DNA of 64,000 nt from Apostichopus japonicus. Lineage: Eukaryota; Echinodermata; Holothuroidea; Aspidochirotida; Stichopodidae. The translations under genes and the position numbers were made by a program. Shown here piece by piece: positions 25,701 through 39,700 of this stretch; within the stretch, counting starts at the first letter, position 1; every line of letters starts with the position of its first letter. The DNA lies in the NCBI RefSeq assembly GCF_037975245.1, contig NC_092562.1, forward strand, positions 2,947,001 through 3,011,000, read 5' to 3'. The notes beneath the pieces are model-generated. The model worked only from the letters and a program-made list of their open reading frames with translations. It was not told where the DNA came from and did no database searches.

Positions 25701-28700
25701 GTGCAGTGAACAGATTGGATGAATGTCAGCACGCTAGGCGGTCTATTCTTACTTGGGACGTCTTCTCTCGCCGAGGTCTCTCCGTCGACAAATATCGGCG
25801 TCGAAGAACGAAGCTCGACAGAGCTGACGCTCTTACCACGGAAGAAAGCTGTCCCTGAAAGAGAGCTTTGAGAATCTTGGAAGAAAGTTGGAGAAGAATT
25901 TGCACTGTTTGGATTCGATCTGACTATTTCTGACACGGAGAGAGTGGCTCTCAACGGGGCAGGATAGGGAGGTGAGACTCTCTTGTCCCTCTGTTCCTGG
26001 GTTCTGTCACCAGAAGGGCAGCTATCGCTCGGTGACTGCGTCATAGCGAGAGATGTCGAGCCGACCTCGGTTGAGATTAGAGGCTGGGTTTGCGGAGAGA
26101 GACTCTTGCTTCGCTTCTGAGTCTCCTGGAATGTCGATGCTACGACATCCGGTACCGATCCACCCAGTCCCTTCTTAGAGCCAGCCCCTTTCTTACCGAT
26201 CAACTTATGGAAGAGATCTGATGCAGAACCAAACTTTTTTGAAAGTTTGAAGCTCCTTCTACTCTCAGTACGACCTAGTCCTTTGGGTTCCGATGGAGTT
26301 GACTCATTGCGACGGCAGTTCTCTCCTGGTGAAAAATTCTCTCCCTCCAAGAATTGAGCTACATTTTCATATTCATTTTTCTGAGGTGAATAACCAGCGA
26401 AGGATCTCGGCCTTCCATTACTCAAGAAGTGACTGTCAGAGGCAGTTCTTTTCTGCATGGACTGAATTCTCAAACTTTGTGCCCTGGATACCTTTGCTGT
26501 CGATCTATGCATCTTTTTTATATATATGTTGTTAGACTTATGAGTTGGACCCACGCCATCTTCCTTTCCTGTGACCGCCTTGTGCAGATGACCGACGCTT
26601 CGGCTTTTTGTGATGCAGAAGATACGTTCCTGGCTTCCAAAGCGACGCTTATTATCTTTGCTGACGTCCTTCCTCCTCCCACTGTCTGTCGTACCTGATC
26701 CATTCCGATTATATTTGCCAGGTTTGGAGGGTAAAGGGTCTTTTGAAATAGAAGTGGATGCTGGAGGTTTTACTGTACCATCATCTCTGCCCTTGCCCAA
26801 CACTATATTTGTAATATCGAGCAAAACAAGTATGAAAACATAAATCGGTGCTCGAAAAATAAAGAAAATAAATACATGTTAACAGCCGGCCGACATGCTT
26901 CATCAAAATGAATTTAGAATGGCGGTGTTTTATATCATGCAAGCCAGGAAAGGAATACAAGAGAAATGGCACAAAATGAATTAGTGGTATATAGTGTCGT
27001 ATGAACTGAAAGGGATAACAGAGACTATGGGATTTATTAATACAAAAAACACAGAGATTGTGAAACGAGACACACTGATAACATTCCCAGCTTAATAGCG
27101 TGTTTCATTGTTGAGTTAATAAATAATGTCATTTTGGACTACAGAAACAGCTCAATTTCTGCTTTGGTTTTTTTTTTTAAATCGAAATGATTGTATTTAT
27201 CACCCTGGGAAATAATTCAACTGTGTAACAGGATGTCTTGTTACAGTATGTTTCAGCACATCTAACAATGATTTCAATTTCCGTAAGTACAGTAGGGGGA
27301 GGGGGAAACTCATTTCACCAGCTAAATATTTTACTGAAAAACACAGTTTTATGTGTTGTCCCATGCATGACATCCCAAATTCTTGCACAATGTAATTATC
27401 TGTATAAATTTAATAAAAAAAATTCTCAGTAACAGAATGCACTGCCTGTTACTGTAGCATTTGGGCCCATGTGTTTATGTTTACTTCCTCTGTGATATAA
27501 ACTTTTGAAATTTTAGACTTTGTTATCCCTTTAAGGCATTTTCAATGACTCCTGGTGATACATGACGTGCAATAATAACTAATTTTTCAACGTTTCTCTG
27601 CGTCAGATGACATATAATTCTCACATGAAATATATGTCTATATATATCTATGATGTCATCATTATCAAATTAGGTTTAAAATCACTTTAAACTTTTGAGA
27701 GATGCTACTCCTGTTAATTTAAAAGTGATTACAGACCTGTGTCTTTAAGCCTAATGTTCTTTCCACAGTTGGAGATGACTGTTAAAGCGAAATATTATGA
27801 AGGCAAATTTACAATTTTATATTAAGTTACCGTAAGCTTGGTTAATAAGGTTGTAGAGGTTGAAGGTCATGAGAGGTTCTTGTAGACTTTGAAAGTAGTT
27901 GCTGATGGTATGGAAGACATCTTTTTCAAACCCATCATAACTTGGAAGCTCAGAATCTTGGTTTTGTGGCCCTGAAAAAAGAAGGCAAAGACAATCCAGA
28001 GGAGAAGAAGATCGTTTTAGACGCATTGGAGATGTTGAGAACTCAAAGATGTCACATTTTAACATGCGAACAAACAACAATATTTACTTAATCAAATCCA
28101 TAATTAGTCAACATTGTGACGAATTTGCCCTACAAAACTTATAAGTGTAGTAGTGTACCCCAGCAGACTTTCCCCTGAACTCCACTGACCCTTGTATGTA
28201 AGCTTGACTGGTCAGGAATGTAAGGAATCTGATATATGTATGAAATGATATTATTCAGACTGGTTTTAATAGGAATGTAAGGAGTCTGATAACTGTATGA
28301 AATGATATCACTCAGACTAGTTTTAGGAATGTAAGGAGTCTGATATCTGTAGGAAATTATATTATTCAGACTGGTTCTAGGAATGTGAGGAGTCTGATAG
28401 CTAGATTCCTAACCATGGTGGTTTGACGGTGGCTTACTGCACCTTTTCCAGAAAAAAACTAACAAACCGGACCGCATTTCTGTGAAACAGTAAACATGGA
28501 CCACGGAATATGCTTTTTGACAACACATACAGCCTTTTATCCCGAAAAAAGGCCATAAGCTGCATAAAACATCAACTTATGATAAAGTCCGATCTATACC
28601 TTACAGATAGATCAAAGAATTCAGAGAGGTACTAGCTGTAGATATCAGGTTTTATTCATGAAATATTCCCTTTCAACATCCCATAAAGCCTTTTCACACC

Positions 28701-31700
28701 CAAGAAAAACTTTCATCCCCAAGAAAAATTAAAACATCAACTAACAGTAGATGTTCTGTTTTATACTTGGAATATATATCCCATGAAGTCTTTACATCCA
28801 CAAGTGATTGTCAACCTAAAACATCAACATACAGGGTATATGATAAAGATGCACACCTTTCAAATCTATACAGAGTGAACTTACAGTTAGCAATACACTT
28901 CATAGCTGAAAGGACCCAGTGAGGTAGATCATCTGTTTTATCTGAGATAACGACAACACCGCTGCGACTGAGTTGAGTAGAGTTGTGAATGATAGATTTG
29001 CCTTTAATGGTAGTTTCATCGACTACACCTTCTAATGTGAAAAGCCATAACAGCCTCTTTAACCTGGAAAAAGGAAAATAATCATAACTTAATATCTTCA
29101 CTGCTACAGTAGATACCCACTAGATATACAACACACAAGAACTAACACTTTGAACAGGGAACTCACACTATGTACAGGAACTCACACTATGTACAGGGAA
29201 TAAATATGTCCAGTATATTTGCATTGCAAAATGCTATAACATGGGCAAATTGCTGTACAAGTGCCAAGATGTATACCAGTTTTTAAACAGGAACCATAGA
29301 ATTTTACACCGGACAAATTTCAGAGCCTTTCAAAATTGTTACATAAAATTTGAACATTAAATCATGCCCTGATATACTGTATCTAAGTTGAATGAATTTG
29401 TCTTTTCTAAATGCAATGTTTAACTACATAATCTAGCAGTTCCTTTGAAAAGATTTAATTACTGCACAATACACATGTATAAAAATACGCTAAGCAGCAG
29501 CTCCTTCTCAGCTTGTCAACATTTGTTTCACCTTGCCAGGGCTGCAGTCTTCCAAACAGCCTCCGTCTTCTGCGACCTGGCTCTCGATTCATCTTGTCCA
29601 TGTCCCTTGACCGATGAGACCGACGCTACGGACGATGAGGAAGTTTGTTTATCCATCTCCCCGAGTGATCTCGATCTCTTCAATACTCCCGGCTTGCTTA
29701 GCCTTCTTCTCTGAGAAGGTCCGATAACTTTCTCATCGGTCTTCTCTCGGTTACCAGATAACAGTTTTGACTTAATATTCCAATTCTCCTCCTCTGCTGC
29801 ATTCATGAGTTTTGAATTCAGGGAGAGAGGTCGCATGGGACCCCTCGTTCGTGTTTTTTTCGGTGAAGGTGTCAGACTCCTCAAATTGTTCTTTCCATGC
29901 AAGGCGCTTCTAAGTTTCTTCATAGGACTGAGATGGACAAGTCTGAGGGCAGCAGTGGGGAAAAGAATCAAATATCAGGAAAGCAATAATTAGCATGGCA
30001 CTCATCAAACTTTCTATTTAATGAAGAAACAAAACCCAAGCATAATCTTTAACATGTTAAGGGCTGCACCACCAGTGTTTCTGCACCACCAGTGTTAATG
30101 TCTTCAAGTGCTCATTACTATATTTTATTTGACACATACAGTAGGGTGGTACAGTCTACAGTAGGTTGCTATATTTGGTGCTTGAAATATCGAAGGCTTT
30201 AAATGCATGTTTACATATCTGTACTTAGTGGCATTGTTTTGCATTAGCAGCTACATGTACAATTTCTTTCATTTTGAAAGATCTAACAGAATTTAAAGTA
30301 AAAAGAAATCGAAGACTAGTACTGTAGAACCTGCATGCTTTACAACTTTTGAGGCATGTCGTAATACTGGTCAACCATGTTGGCAAATATATTACACTCG
30401 ATTCACTGTAATATCAAACTGCACTTGAACTTACTTATAGAGACTACCATTGTCTTCAAAAGGTTCTTTAGAGCCTCCTTTGAATGGCTTGACACTTTCA
30501 ATAATTTTGCTTTGTGCGAATTTCTCCAGGAGTTGTATGGCTTGTTCTCTCGTCACCCATGGTCCATAATTTTCGTTTGTTTGTAGATAATTGTGTAACC
30601 AATCAACAGCCTCGTTAGACATAAAACAATCATCATAGAAGCGCATTTTCCATCGGTGTCGCTTTGTTGGGATTCCCGAGCGAAAATCACTTACAATTTC
30701 ATTCCACTGAAATAAGAATGGAAAATATGTGAATACAAACCGAGTATGCTAAAAACAAAAAGAAATTTATACAGTATAATCGACTACTCCGTCTAGAACT
30801 GCATATTCACAATTGAATTAAAATACACCTGCACCTTTTTCCAGTTATATTATGTAGCATTTTGTTATTGTATGTATGTGATAACAGAATACAGATAAGC
30901 TATTTTCAGAAATAGTAGCAATTTTTCTCTGGATGTTAAACCAGAAACTAAACATACATATTGCTCAACTGCAAAGAATGACAGCAAAATCCACACACAC
31001 ATAAATGACCAATTGATGGAAGTTGAGCAGCCATGTGAGACTTGCTCTGTCTTGGTACATGTACACCAATCGTTCAGATTTAAAGTTCTACCTGGACTAT
31101 TTGTTCTGATTGATAAATGGGTCATTCCGTGTCAAATCACGGATGGCTGTGGCTTGACCCTCTCCAAAAATGACCACCCTCTTTGCAGGATTAGAGCACC
31201 ATGGAATAAGCATATTCTGAAAAAGTTTATGTGCTTCAAAATTGACCAAATTATCACACTGTGGCATTTTCTTGATTTTTGATATCTCAGCAATTAAACA
31301 TCCGGTTCCCACTACCTTTCTATTACAGAAGCCTGTAGACTCTATCCCATAGAAAAAAATAATTTAAAAAAGGATAAAGCAAATGTTGTCTTATGGAAAA
31401 TAATGATTTACAATGCGTTCCTGTGATATATTTACAAGTTGTGCAGCTCTAAAGTTGTTAATTATGCTGTGATTCAGCATGAGGAAGGGGTTTTATGCCA
31501 ATTCTACCAACCTAACAATGTGAGAGTTGAAAGGGTTTTTTACTTTAATTATGCTTATTTCCTGATTTACCAAGCATACAATTAATATAGTAATTTTTAG
31601 AACAGATGAAACTACAACATACTCCAAAATGGGGTGATATAACATGGAATGACAGAAGGATCTGTGAACCTAGGGGCCTAGAAGAGTTAACAAGGCCTAC

Positions 31701-32413
31701 TGTACATAGCCAGTGCTTTTGAAACTGGCTATGACCTACTGTAGCTCACTGAATATAGCCTAGCCTAGTAACACTGAACTATTTGACTATCTGCACATAG
31801 GGACTACATCTGAGTCTGACCTGAGTGGTACTTCTTCCACTTCCATCCAATCCCACATACAGCCACGGGCCTAGCACATTTCATGGCCATGAAATTTTTT
31901 GATTGTGTCCAAACAGTTCTTATCTTCTAACCTTTAATCTAGGCTGGTCTAACTGTTATTGCCACTGACTGTAGTAATAGTATGTAGCTCACTTAGGGTC
32001 CTAGGCTTAAGTTAAGGCTATAGGTCTAGGCCTAGTATAAATTAATTTGCCTCGGGTAGCCTTGTTTACTATAAAGTAAATATGAAAATTAAACTCAAGC
32101 CATTTAAAAAAAATTTCGGATGCAAATCTAAAATAAAACTTGCATAACTAGTACTATAGCCTTAGCCTAGTAACAGTTGCTGTTTTGTAGCCATGTAGGC
32201 TAACTAAAATTAGACCTAGCCAAGGCCTGCAAACTCTCATTAGTGTCACTGTCAGGATACAACTACAACTATGATAGGATAGCCTAACGTTAGGTGTGGT
32301 CCACCAATCACATTCCTTCTCCGTCGGCACCATGGTCAAACGTTGGGCTACGTAAAATACTTTACCATTCTTGTAGCACGAAAGGGTCCGATCATGCCTT
32401 TTGATTTATCCAT
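19758..32413 (-). CDS. DEPDC1: DEP domain-containing protein 1 (DEPDC1), 10 coding exons
   Basis: Coding exons, in transcript order: 32413-32366, 30706-30435, 29942-29532, 29063-28885, 27971-27831, 26802-25837, 22717-22548, 21527-21351, 20335-20168, 19895-19758 (stop TAA). They total 2670 nt, or 889 residues; human DEPDC1 is 811. All junctions are GT-AG and in phase. Seen: residues 1-107 form an N-terminal DEP domain with conserved motifs such as [16 protein letters not shown] and [13 protein letters not shown] RhoGAP-like region is split between exons 4-5 ([11 protein letters not shown]) and exons 7-8 ([11 protein letters not shown]). Exon 6 inserts about 322 low-complexity Ser/Lys-rich residues at the place where DEPDC1 has its long insert. 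The C-terminus KIKQPML is family-like. Known: DEPDC1 is a mitosis-associated, RhoGAP-like protein of vertebrates, overexpressed in proliferating cells. The start is the first ATG of exon 1, giving the family's usual N-terminus. Candidate minus-strand AATAAA at 19618-19623. A single gene with the long insert probably predates the vertebrate DEPDC1/DEPDC1B split (inference). Confidence 0.93.
20688..20850 (+). mobile_element. tRNA-derived SINE, 5'-truncated, in DEPDC1 intron 8
   Basis: Body and tail only. It starts inside the GTTGTTGACAATT body segment and ends in GAGGATCTAAAATACATACATACAT. The tRNA head is absent, as expected from incomplete reverse transcription. Confidence 0.85.
22186..22533 (-). 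mobile_element. hAT-type MITE, family A, in DEPDC1 intron 7
   Basis: 348 bp with target duplications CCTGAGTT (22178-22185 and 22534-22541). The duplication directly follows the six-base donor GTGAGT of exon 7 (22547-22542 on the minus strand), so the element begins at the 15th intronic base. The left end has a base change in the terminal repeat (GGGCGTAAAAAC). Confidence 0.93.
23310..23500. repeat. Two-copy tandem duplication, about 95 bp, DEPDC1 intron 6
   Basis: GTGGAACCTGTATATGGCAG to CTTAACCAGGTA is repeated once (about 23311-23397 and 23411-23492) with small differences. Confidence 0.8.
28216..28402. repeat. Tandem repeat, about 56-bp unit, DEPDC1 intron 4
   Basis: About 3.3 copies of a unit beginning GGAATGTAAGGAGTCTGATA and containing TATTCAGACTGGTTTTA. 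Confidence 0.85.
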
Positions 32414-33338
32414 GTTGCTTGACTAGAATAATGTAACTAGCTGCTTGATCTACAAAAAATAGCGGTGCTCCTTCGCCAAAATGCCAGGTAAGTCTTAATC
32501 ATTACGTACCACTACCTAGTATCTGCTACTAATAATGACAGATTGAATTCTGTTCAAACATCCCACAGTATAAAAGATTGTTTATGATTGGCTGAAAGAC
32601 TTCCTCAATAAAGAGTGTGCCCAGAATTGGTATTTCAATATTGCTAATAATTCTAAGGCACAAGTACTATGGAAGGCCAAGTACATTGCTTATGGAACTA
32701 TCGTCAAAATATGCAAAGATATATCGTTTTATTTTTAATTTGATTTATTCGCAAAAAAATAAAAACAAGAAATTCAATGTAGAAAAGTACGTTAATTATT
32801 TTTTTCCCCTTCGTTTCTCATGGAAAATGTTTTAGTAGCAACTTCCGTTCTACTGGCCAGAGGTAACAATCGATGTAAGAACCCCAGCCATGATACATCA
32901 CCATAGTTAATGAGTTATGATATCTATATTCACCAAAAAAAAAAAAACCCCAAAACCACATTAGTGACAGGAAGGGGGAGGGGTAGAGGGATGAGGGATC
33001 CACAACCATAATATATTATTATGTGTACGGTAACCTACAGCATATCTAGACACACACACGTCTATTTCTGTGACATATATTGTGTTCTCACTCCATATGA
33101 AACCAATTAAAAACACAACGAAGCGATTCATGGATCATGAATGGACCTATATTGATAATTTTGCGATTCATTGATATGCATTTTGGTTCCTGAAAGGTAT
33201 GTTATGATTGCTTTCATAGAAAACCATTTCTAGTTTAGAACATAATATTTGAGTGCGTTGGTGCAAAAGACATCAAAGACCATGTGTATATCGGATAGCT
33301 GTATGCACCCACTTACACATGTCGCAATAAAAATCAGC
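32414..33338. promoter_or_regulatory. Divergent intergenic region DEPDC1/EBNA1BP2
   Basis: 925 bp between the two start codons, with no coding signal. It probably holds both promoters and 5' UTRs. I see no clear TATA box and cannot place the transcription starts. Confidence 0.6.
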
Positions 33339-36300
33339 ATGGAGGAAAACACGCTAGACGTCCGCGAAGAAAATGAAGAGGATTCAAATTCTGAGTCATA
33401 CTCGTCTGAATCTGATGTGGAAACTGAAGTTACGAATCGCCAGGTTGGGTTCTTAGTGTCCTGATTGAATTAATAGTACTCTTATGTAGCGAATCTTGAT
33501 AACAAGTAAACCGAACTAGTTGTACCCCAACAAAATTTACATGCTAGGCTATTACCGTCGCCATGTAGGCTCTATACTATGATCAATAGTTAGCACAGCC
33601 TACACTGTGGATCGTTCTTGCCTCGTGGAACTGGCCTATTGATTAAGTTTATATGGTACTCCAGGGTGGGGTGAATACGTCGTACGACTTTTTTTACTCG
33701 GAGTGAGACAAATTTCACATATTCTTACATATATAGCTATTGTTCTGCTTGATGACTTCGGTCAAGCGTTTATCAATTCCGCCAGGCGTTAATCAAGGTA
33801 TTGTTCACAGCAGTAAGGTGTTAATCTAGTTCTACATATACGTGTGTTAATCTAATGTAATAAAAAAAAAAAGGGAATCGGTCTTCACAAAAAATCTATC
33901 AAACCTAATCCCTAAAACACTGATCCATCCTACCGACTGTAACCACAACTTCAAGTTTCCTTAATATTCGGCTGTATCCCGTAACTTTTAACAATTCCCC
34001 GAACGTTTTTTATTAAATTGACCAAACCCATAGAAGTATCCCCGTTCGTTATATTGAAGTATAATATTTAATCAATGTTGGTAGAAATAACCCGCAAGGT
34101 TGGGCGAAATGACCAAGCTGGTTGGGCGAAATGACCAACAAGGTTGGGCGAAATGGTTGTTGGGCGAAGTGACCAGCTTCACCATGGTGGACCGCCTCGA
34201 AATCCCTCAACTGTTTTCATTGTTCATATGTGTAGTTCCTCAGAAATGTATTGATCTTAAAATATTTATTGTTCGATGCCTACGCAACGTACAATTAAGC
34301 AGAATTTGACCACAGAATGTCTGCTGTGTCAAGTTCTTTCATAGTATTCATACCCCTAAATTGACACATTTGTCATTTAAGCTAACTCAGTAACTGTAGC
34401 GTAGGCCTAAGTATATGTCCATTGACTTTGGATGCTGTTTGCTATGCTCTGAGCCTCTAGGCTCAGACAGGTCAGGTCCCAGAAAGTAGTGGTATTATAA
34501 TGAGGTAATTTTGGTTAATTTTAGGGGGAGAGGGTGCTTAAAGCTTAAAAAAACATAGTTTGATCAGGATATACCTGAAATGGATTAAAACTCATCAAAT
34601 ATGTAACTCTCCTTGACTGCAATTTAAAGATTAGGTTGCCTGCTGTATCATTAGTAGTATTATATTTGTGGTGCGTCAATTACAAAGGTCGTCAATTATG
34701 AAATCCTTTACTCTGTAGTAGTAGTAGTAAGTACATAGTATTGAAGAAACTCTACTGTTGAAGTCACTTCACTAAATTCTTAGTAGCCTTCCAAAAGGGT
34801 ATTTTTTGGAACACATGACAAGACAGGTCACTTACAAGCAGGAAATGCAAGCAGGAAATGCATTTCAAATTCACTGGTCTGACCTCAGATGAGTTACCAA
34901 TACTAGTATCATTTTTTAAACTACAAATATCCCAACTTTCTTAGGGAAGGTACCTGGGCCTATACCAAGTAAGACGAAGGAAGGTATAGAAGATTTTGTT
35001 GGGGGATATTTCATCATTCATTAGGCTTGGACTACATAGGGCAATCAAGTAGCAGTTGAGCTATTATGGGCCTAGAAAGGACGCTTAAAACTCAGTCAAA
35101 AGGTGTTAATGGATATTGCAGGATTCGAGAATATTGCAGCATTTCCTGTGATGTATGGTGTATCCGTACACATGCCAGATCTGTTCAGTTGAAGTCCTCA
35201 TTTATCTGTGAAAATTTGCTCATTTGGTTTCTTTGTCCGACTTATGATGTTTGTTTACTGTCGTTTAAAATGACTGTTTTTTTGCTTTACAGCTGCAAGA
35301 TGCTTTCGCAGACGGTCTCCTACAACCTGGCTTGAACTTTATTGACAAACCAGTGAAAGAATGTGCTAATGATGTGGTTAGTATATAAATACATTTGCAA
35401 AATGAAAAGTACAATAGTAAAACAATCTGAACACACTTATTTTCATATGTACTAGACGTTGTTGCGATAGTGGGAAACCAGATTTGCATGACCATATGAT
35501 AGTACTTCTTTCATTACATATTTTGGCAGACATACAATATAGGCCTGCCTATGGTTTCAACAGTAAGAAAGTAGTGAATCTCTCATTGCTTATTGTGATG
35601 ATGTCATCAGTGCAGTGCAGTGCATTGCAAATTCATATGCAGATATGACCTAGTGGCACTATCAATATAGTATAACTAAGAAATTTAAGAAATTGTTATC
35701 ATGCAATTATTCACTGTTTCATTTGCATGTTTTTATTTGCTTTGTATGTTTGACTTAAAATCATAAAAAGTGGTTCAACTCACATTAAACTTACTATATA
35801 TACAAGAAGTTCACACGTTGCAATGCAGGGAGGGTTGCTAAAAACCCCTTTTGAGCTCTTGTCCAAGTTTAAAGGCATTGAAGGCTCGCCCCAAACCGTG
35901 TACGGCCATCTGAAAAAGTTAACTTTCCGTTGCTTGCAAGTGACGTTTTGTTTGTGTCGCTACAAAATGCAGATAGTACAGTAATGAAACGTGATACCTT
36001 GTTATCTTTAGCTGGACGGTCCTGAGATGTCCAACGCTGTATCGTTTGTTCACTGTGTTATGGTATCGACCGCAGCTGTATGTACTGACTGTACACTAGT
36101 GTCTAATTACCGATGGTAGCAAGCTGTGTGTATGTATATTCTGGGATCGATGGTGGTGTCCAACACTTCTGTTACACCTCATTTGAAACTAGGTCAGATT
36201 ACCGGCATCATACGTTTCTATTGGCGCGAGTCTTCACACCCTTTAAGGAGTGAAGCAACTGTTGATCAAAGATAGAAAAAATTATGAATAATTTTTTTAT

Positions 36301-36681
36301 CAAATGATTGATCAGCTTTTCTGTCTTCTTTTTTTAAATTTAGGGTAGTATGAAGGATATACTCCAAGAGTTTACTCAGAATATTGATTGGATTGAGAGG
36401 TTAGATGTGACCTGTGGCCCTGTCCATCCTCCAGGGATGACCGAAGAGGAGAAAAATGAAGAGTTTGATGTTGAGGATTATTTCAAGAGAGAACTGAGAT
36501 TGTAAGTCATTTACAGCTGTTGTGCTAAGTCTACCCCTCAAATTCCTGTGACAAATTTTTACATAAAGGAACATATATATATATATATATAGATAAATGA
36601 AAATCGTAATGAGTTGGAAAATCAAGAACAGTGAAAAAACTTTCAGCCTCCACCGGGATTCGAACCACAGGCCTTCCGTGG

Positions 36682-36738
<57 letters not shown>

Positions 36739-39700
36739 TAACAGAAGAGAAAACTACTGTATGATGCACAGGTCTGTAGTTTTTGCTGATTTAAAAAAGA
36801 TATCATTTGCTTCCAGTTGTGTCTTGGTCGTTTGCACAGTACCACATTTATACCAGCACGTGTGTGTATTTGAGTATTGTATTGAAAAAAATTACTCATT
36901 TCCATATTTTTAACTTTACCTGAAACACATTTAGACAAATTACATATGTTTTTATGAAGCTGATGATGTTTCTTGAAGTTATATGAAGTTGATGATGAAG
37001 ATGATGACGATGATGATCTGATACACATGTCCCTTTCTCTAAAGCTTCCTTTTTTTGATAAACAAGGGCCCTCGACTGCTTTCTTAGTCCAGGTCATTTT
37101 CAATTATATAAATTCAGGACAGGAGGTACATGATCGATAGTATTATGCTAACAAAGTATAAGAGGAAGGAGACTAAAAGATGTCTTTTAGAAGCAAAAGT
37201 AAGATCATTTCTATCTTTGAATAATACTCTTCTCTTGTCAGTTATCGGCAGGCCCAAGCTGCAGCATTAGAAACCTTACCAAAACTCAACAAAATGGACG
37301 TTCAAACAAGGAGACCTGAGGATTATTTTGCCGAAATGGCCAAATCGGATGTGCAGATGAAAAAGGTATTCGTGTACACGATACTTTATGGTTGACATCA
37401 TTGTTATGAGATGTCCAGTATTGTACCTGTATGTGTGTTAAAATAAGAGTTACTTTAATCGAGAATGACATTTTTGACCAGAAACGAATTGTTTATAATC
37501 CCATCTTTTAAGATATTGTTTGACGATGATATGATGTGTCTTTGTGTTTTTGTTTTTAAAACAGATTAGAGAGAAGTTGCTGAAAAGACAGATGTCTTTG
37601 GATAAATCAGAAAAGGCAAAGAAATTGAGGGAGATGAGGAAGTTTGGAAAGAAGGTCAGAATAAATTGATAAATATTATTTCATCGTCTGTAAATCCATT
37701 ACATACAGGGTTTTTTTATTTTACCCTTTTTTTTTCATTTTCAATAAATCAATAAAGCAATAAGTATATTTTATTTTGACAGATTTAAAGCAGAGGTTTG
37801 TATTGATTAAATTGGCTAACTGCCAATATGATGCAACTATAAAATCTGATGACAAGATAGTAGTTTGCAGAACGAATCGGATACATAGAACAATAGCATG
37901 TCTCTTCCTACAGTATGCGTAGGTTTCCGTACCAAATTGACCAAAATTTCTGAACAATGTGGAAGGTCAAAAGCTCTAGTGGTTAATGTGTGTTGGAAGT
38001 TAGAGTGTGTGCCCCGTGACCTTCAGATCCCCTAGACCTAATTAAGACTGCCGGTTCTGCGGTGTTGGTGAGCGGTGTCATCCGTGGAACTTCTTGGTTG
38101 TGAACTGGGAAATTGGGTTCTGTTCTGTTTTTTCTTTGGTTTCAACTTCTGTTCACCATGTGATGCTGTGACGATGGCTGGCGTGCCTAACCCTTACTCT
38201 GTACTTAAAAAACTATAAAATAAAAGTAAAAGAATCGTAAAATGTCGGATGGGGATAAGCTGTGGGAGCAGGCAATTTGTGCGAACGTTACACAGGGCTG
38301 CCTCATAATATCCTAAACAGTGATAATCAAAAGACTCGTACGTCACATGTACGTCGTTGTACGTCAAAAAAGATTTGTTGTCTGTCAGTGCTCGTCTAAC
38401 AATCATAACATGGATATGGTTTTTTTTTCCAAGTGAGCTGCTGTAAGCTTTGTTACCCTTGGGATTCACTGAAACTAATATTCTGTAAACCTGTAGTTAG
38501 ATCATTTTGATTGAAAGGGTTACTAATGCCTGGAAATATTGAGTGCAAAGTTCCCACTTATCTTTTCTCAGGTACAACAAGAGGTCCTACACGCCCGTCA
38601 GAAAGAAAAGACCGAGATGACCAGAAGGGTCAAGAATATATCCAAGGGGAAAAGTAAGAGATGCGATCGACTTAACGATCTTCACGAAATATCGTGTAGA
38701 TTTTTTTCAAACCATTATCAGATGTATTGTTGCATTGTGTGTTATGTATTTGTACACCTCATTCAGTGAAAGATACTGTAGGACCAAAATCATTTGAACC
38801 TTGTTTGAGGATTGTTTCATAACTTATCTTCCCCCTCTTACTTTCTCTCTCTCTTTTCCTCTGAATTAAAGTGCAAGAGACAGGTGAGGAACTAAAGAAA
38901 CAACAAGAAAAAGGCAAAAGACGAAATCAGGATCCGAAGGGGAAAAATCCAAACAATCCCCTCACCAAAAAGTAAACAGTTAATTTCAATTTTTTCTATG
39001 ATTTTTGTTTTGTTACCCTGGAGTTTGTAATATTCTCTTATATCCGGCCGTTACTGTAACATGATCTGCTTGAAAATTTGTTCTGTAAGTCGAGCATGAG
39101 GGAATCGTTTTGTGTGCGGCCTTTTATGGAATAGCTCGATCTTTTTCTGTTGTAATCAGCGGGAAAAGTTCTTTTAATATATCTTTGACAGCTGTTTTAC
39201 CTTACATCTGTCAAACCTGTTATTTCTCCCATTAATTCCTGCTAGGCATAATGATACAGTATGCTAATCAGATTACTAAGGAATATCAGGCCTTTACTAG
39301 GGAACATGGTTTTATCTTCACCTTCACCCTGGGCCACAGTACTGACCACTAGGTCACCTTTTACTGATGGTCGTGTTACATGTAGGACATGGATCGTCAA
39401 AAGGTGTCCAATAGGCTGAATTTTGGTCCCCCAAAAGATTTGAATTCAGCCCTCCAAAAGAGAATTGGCCCACAAAGTTTGTAAATTATCGATTCCAAAA
39501 GTCTTACATGTAACTGTGTGTGGCTTCAAACCAATGTTTCTTTCTTGGGCTTCCACCCTACTAAGTAATATAGGTGACAGGCTATGGAATGTTTGGTCAG
39601 AATTAAGAGTTTTTTGACCCAATATACAGACTCCTGTGTGACCCAACACTTTGTTACCTTTGCGGAATGCTATCTTACTAGTACAACAGAATGTGATGTT

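Noticed and set aside
25616-26843. Open frames on the plus strand opposite DEPDC1 exon 6
   Set aside because: Antisense shadows of a long coding exon; no family features.
33249-33338. Upstream EBNA1BP2 start adding 30 residues
   Set aside because: The extra peptide is not acidic and not family-like; the ATG at 33339 gives the expected EBP2 leader.
37984-38200. Possible third SINE family (TAGTGGTTAATG and GGGAAATTGGGTTCTG, partly shared with 19107-19145)
   Set aside because: Similarity is short and no clear B box or tail is visible.
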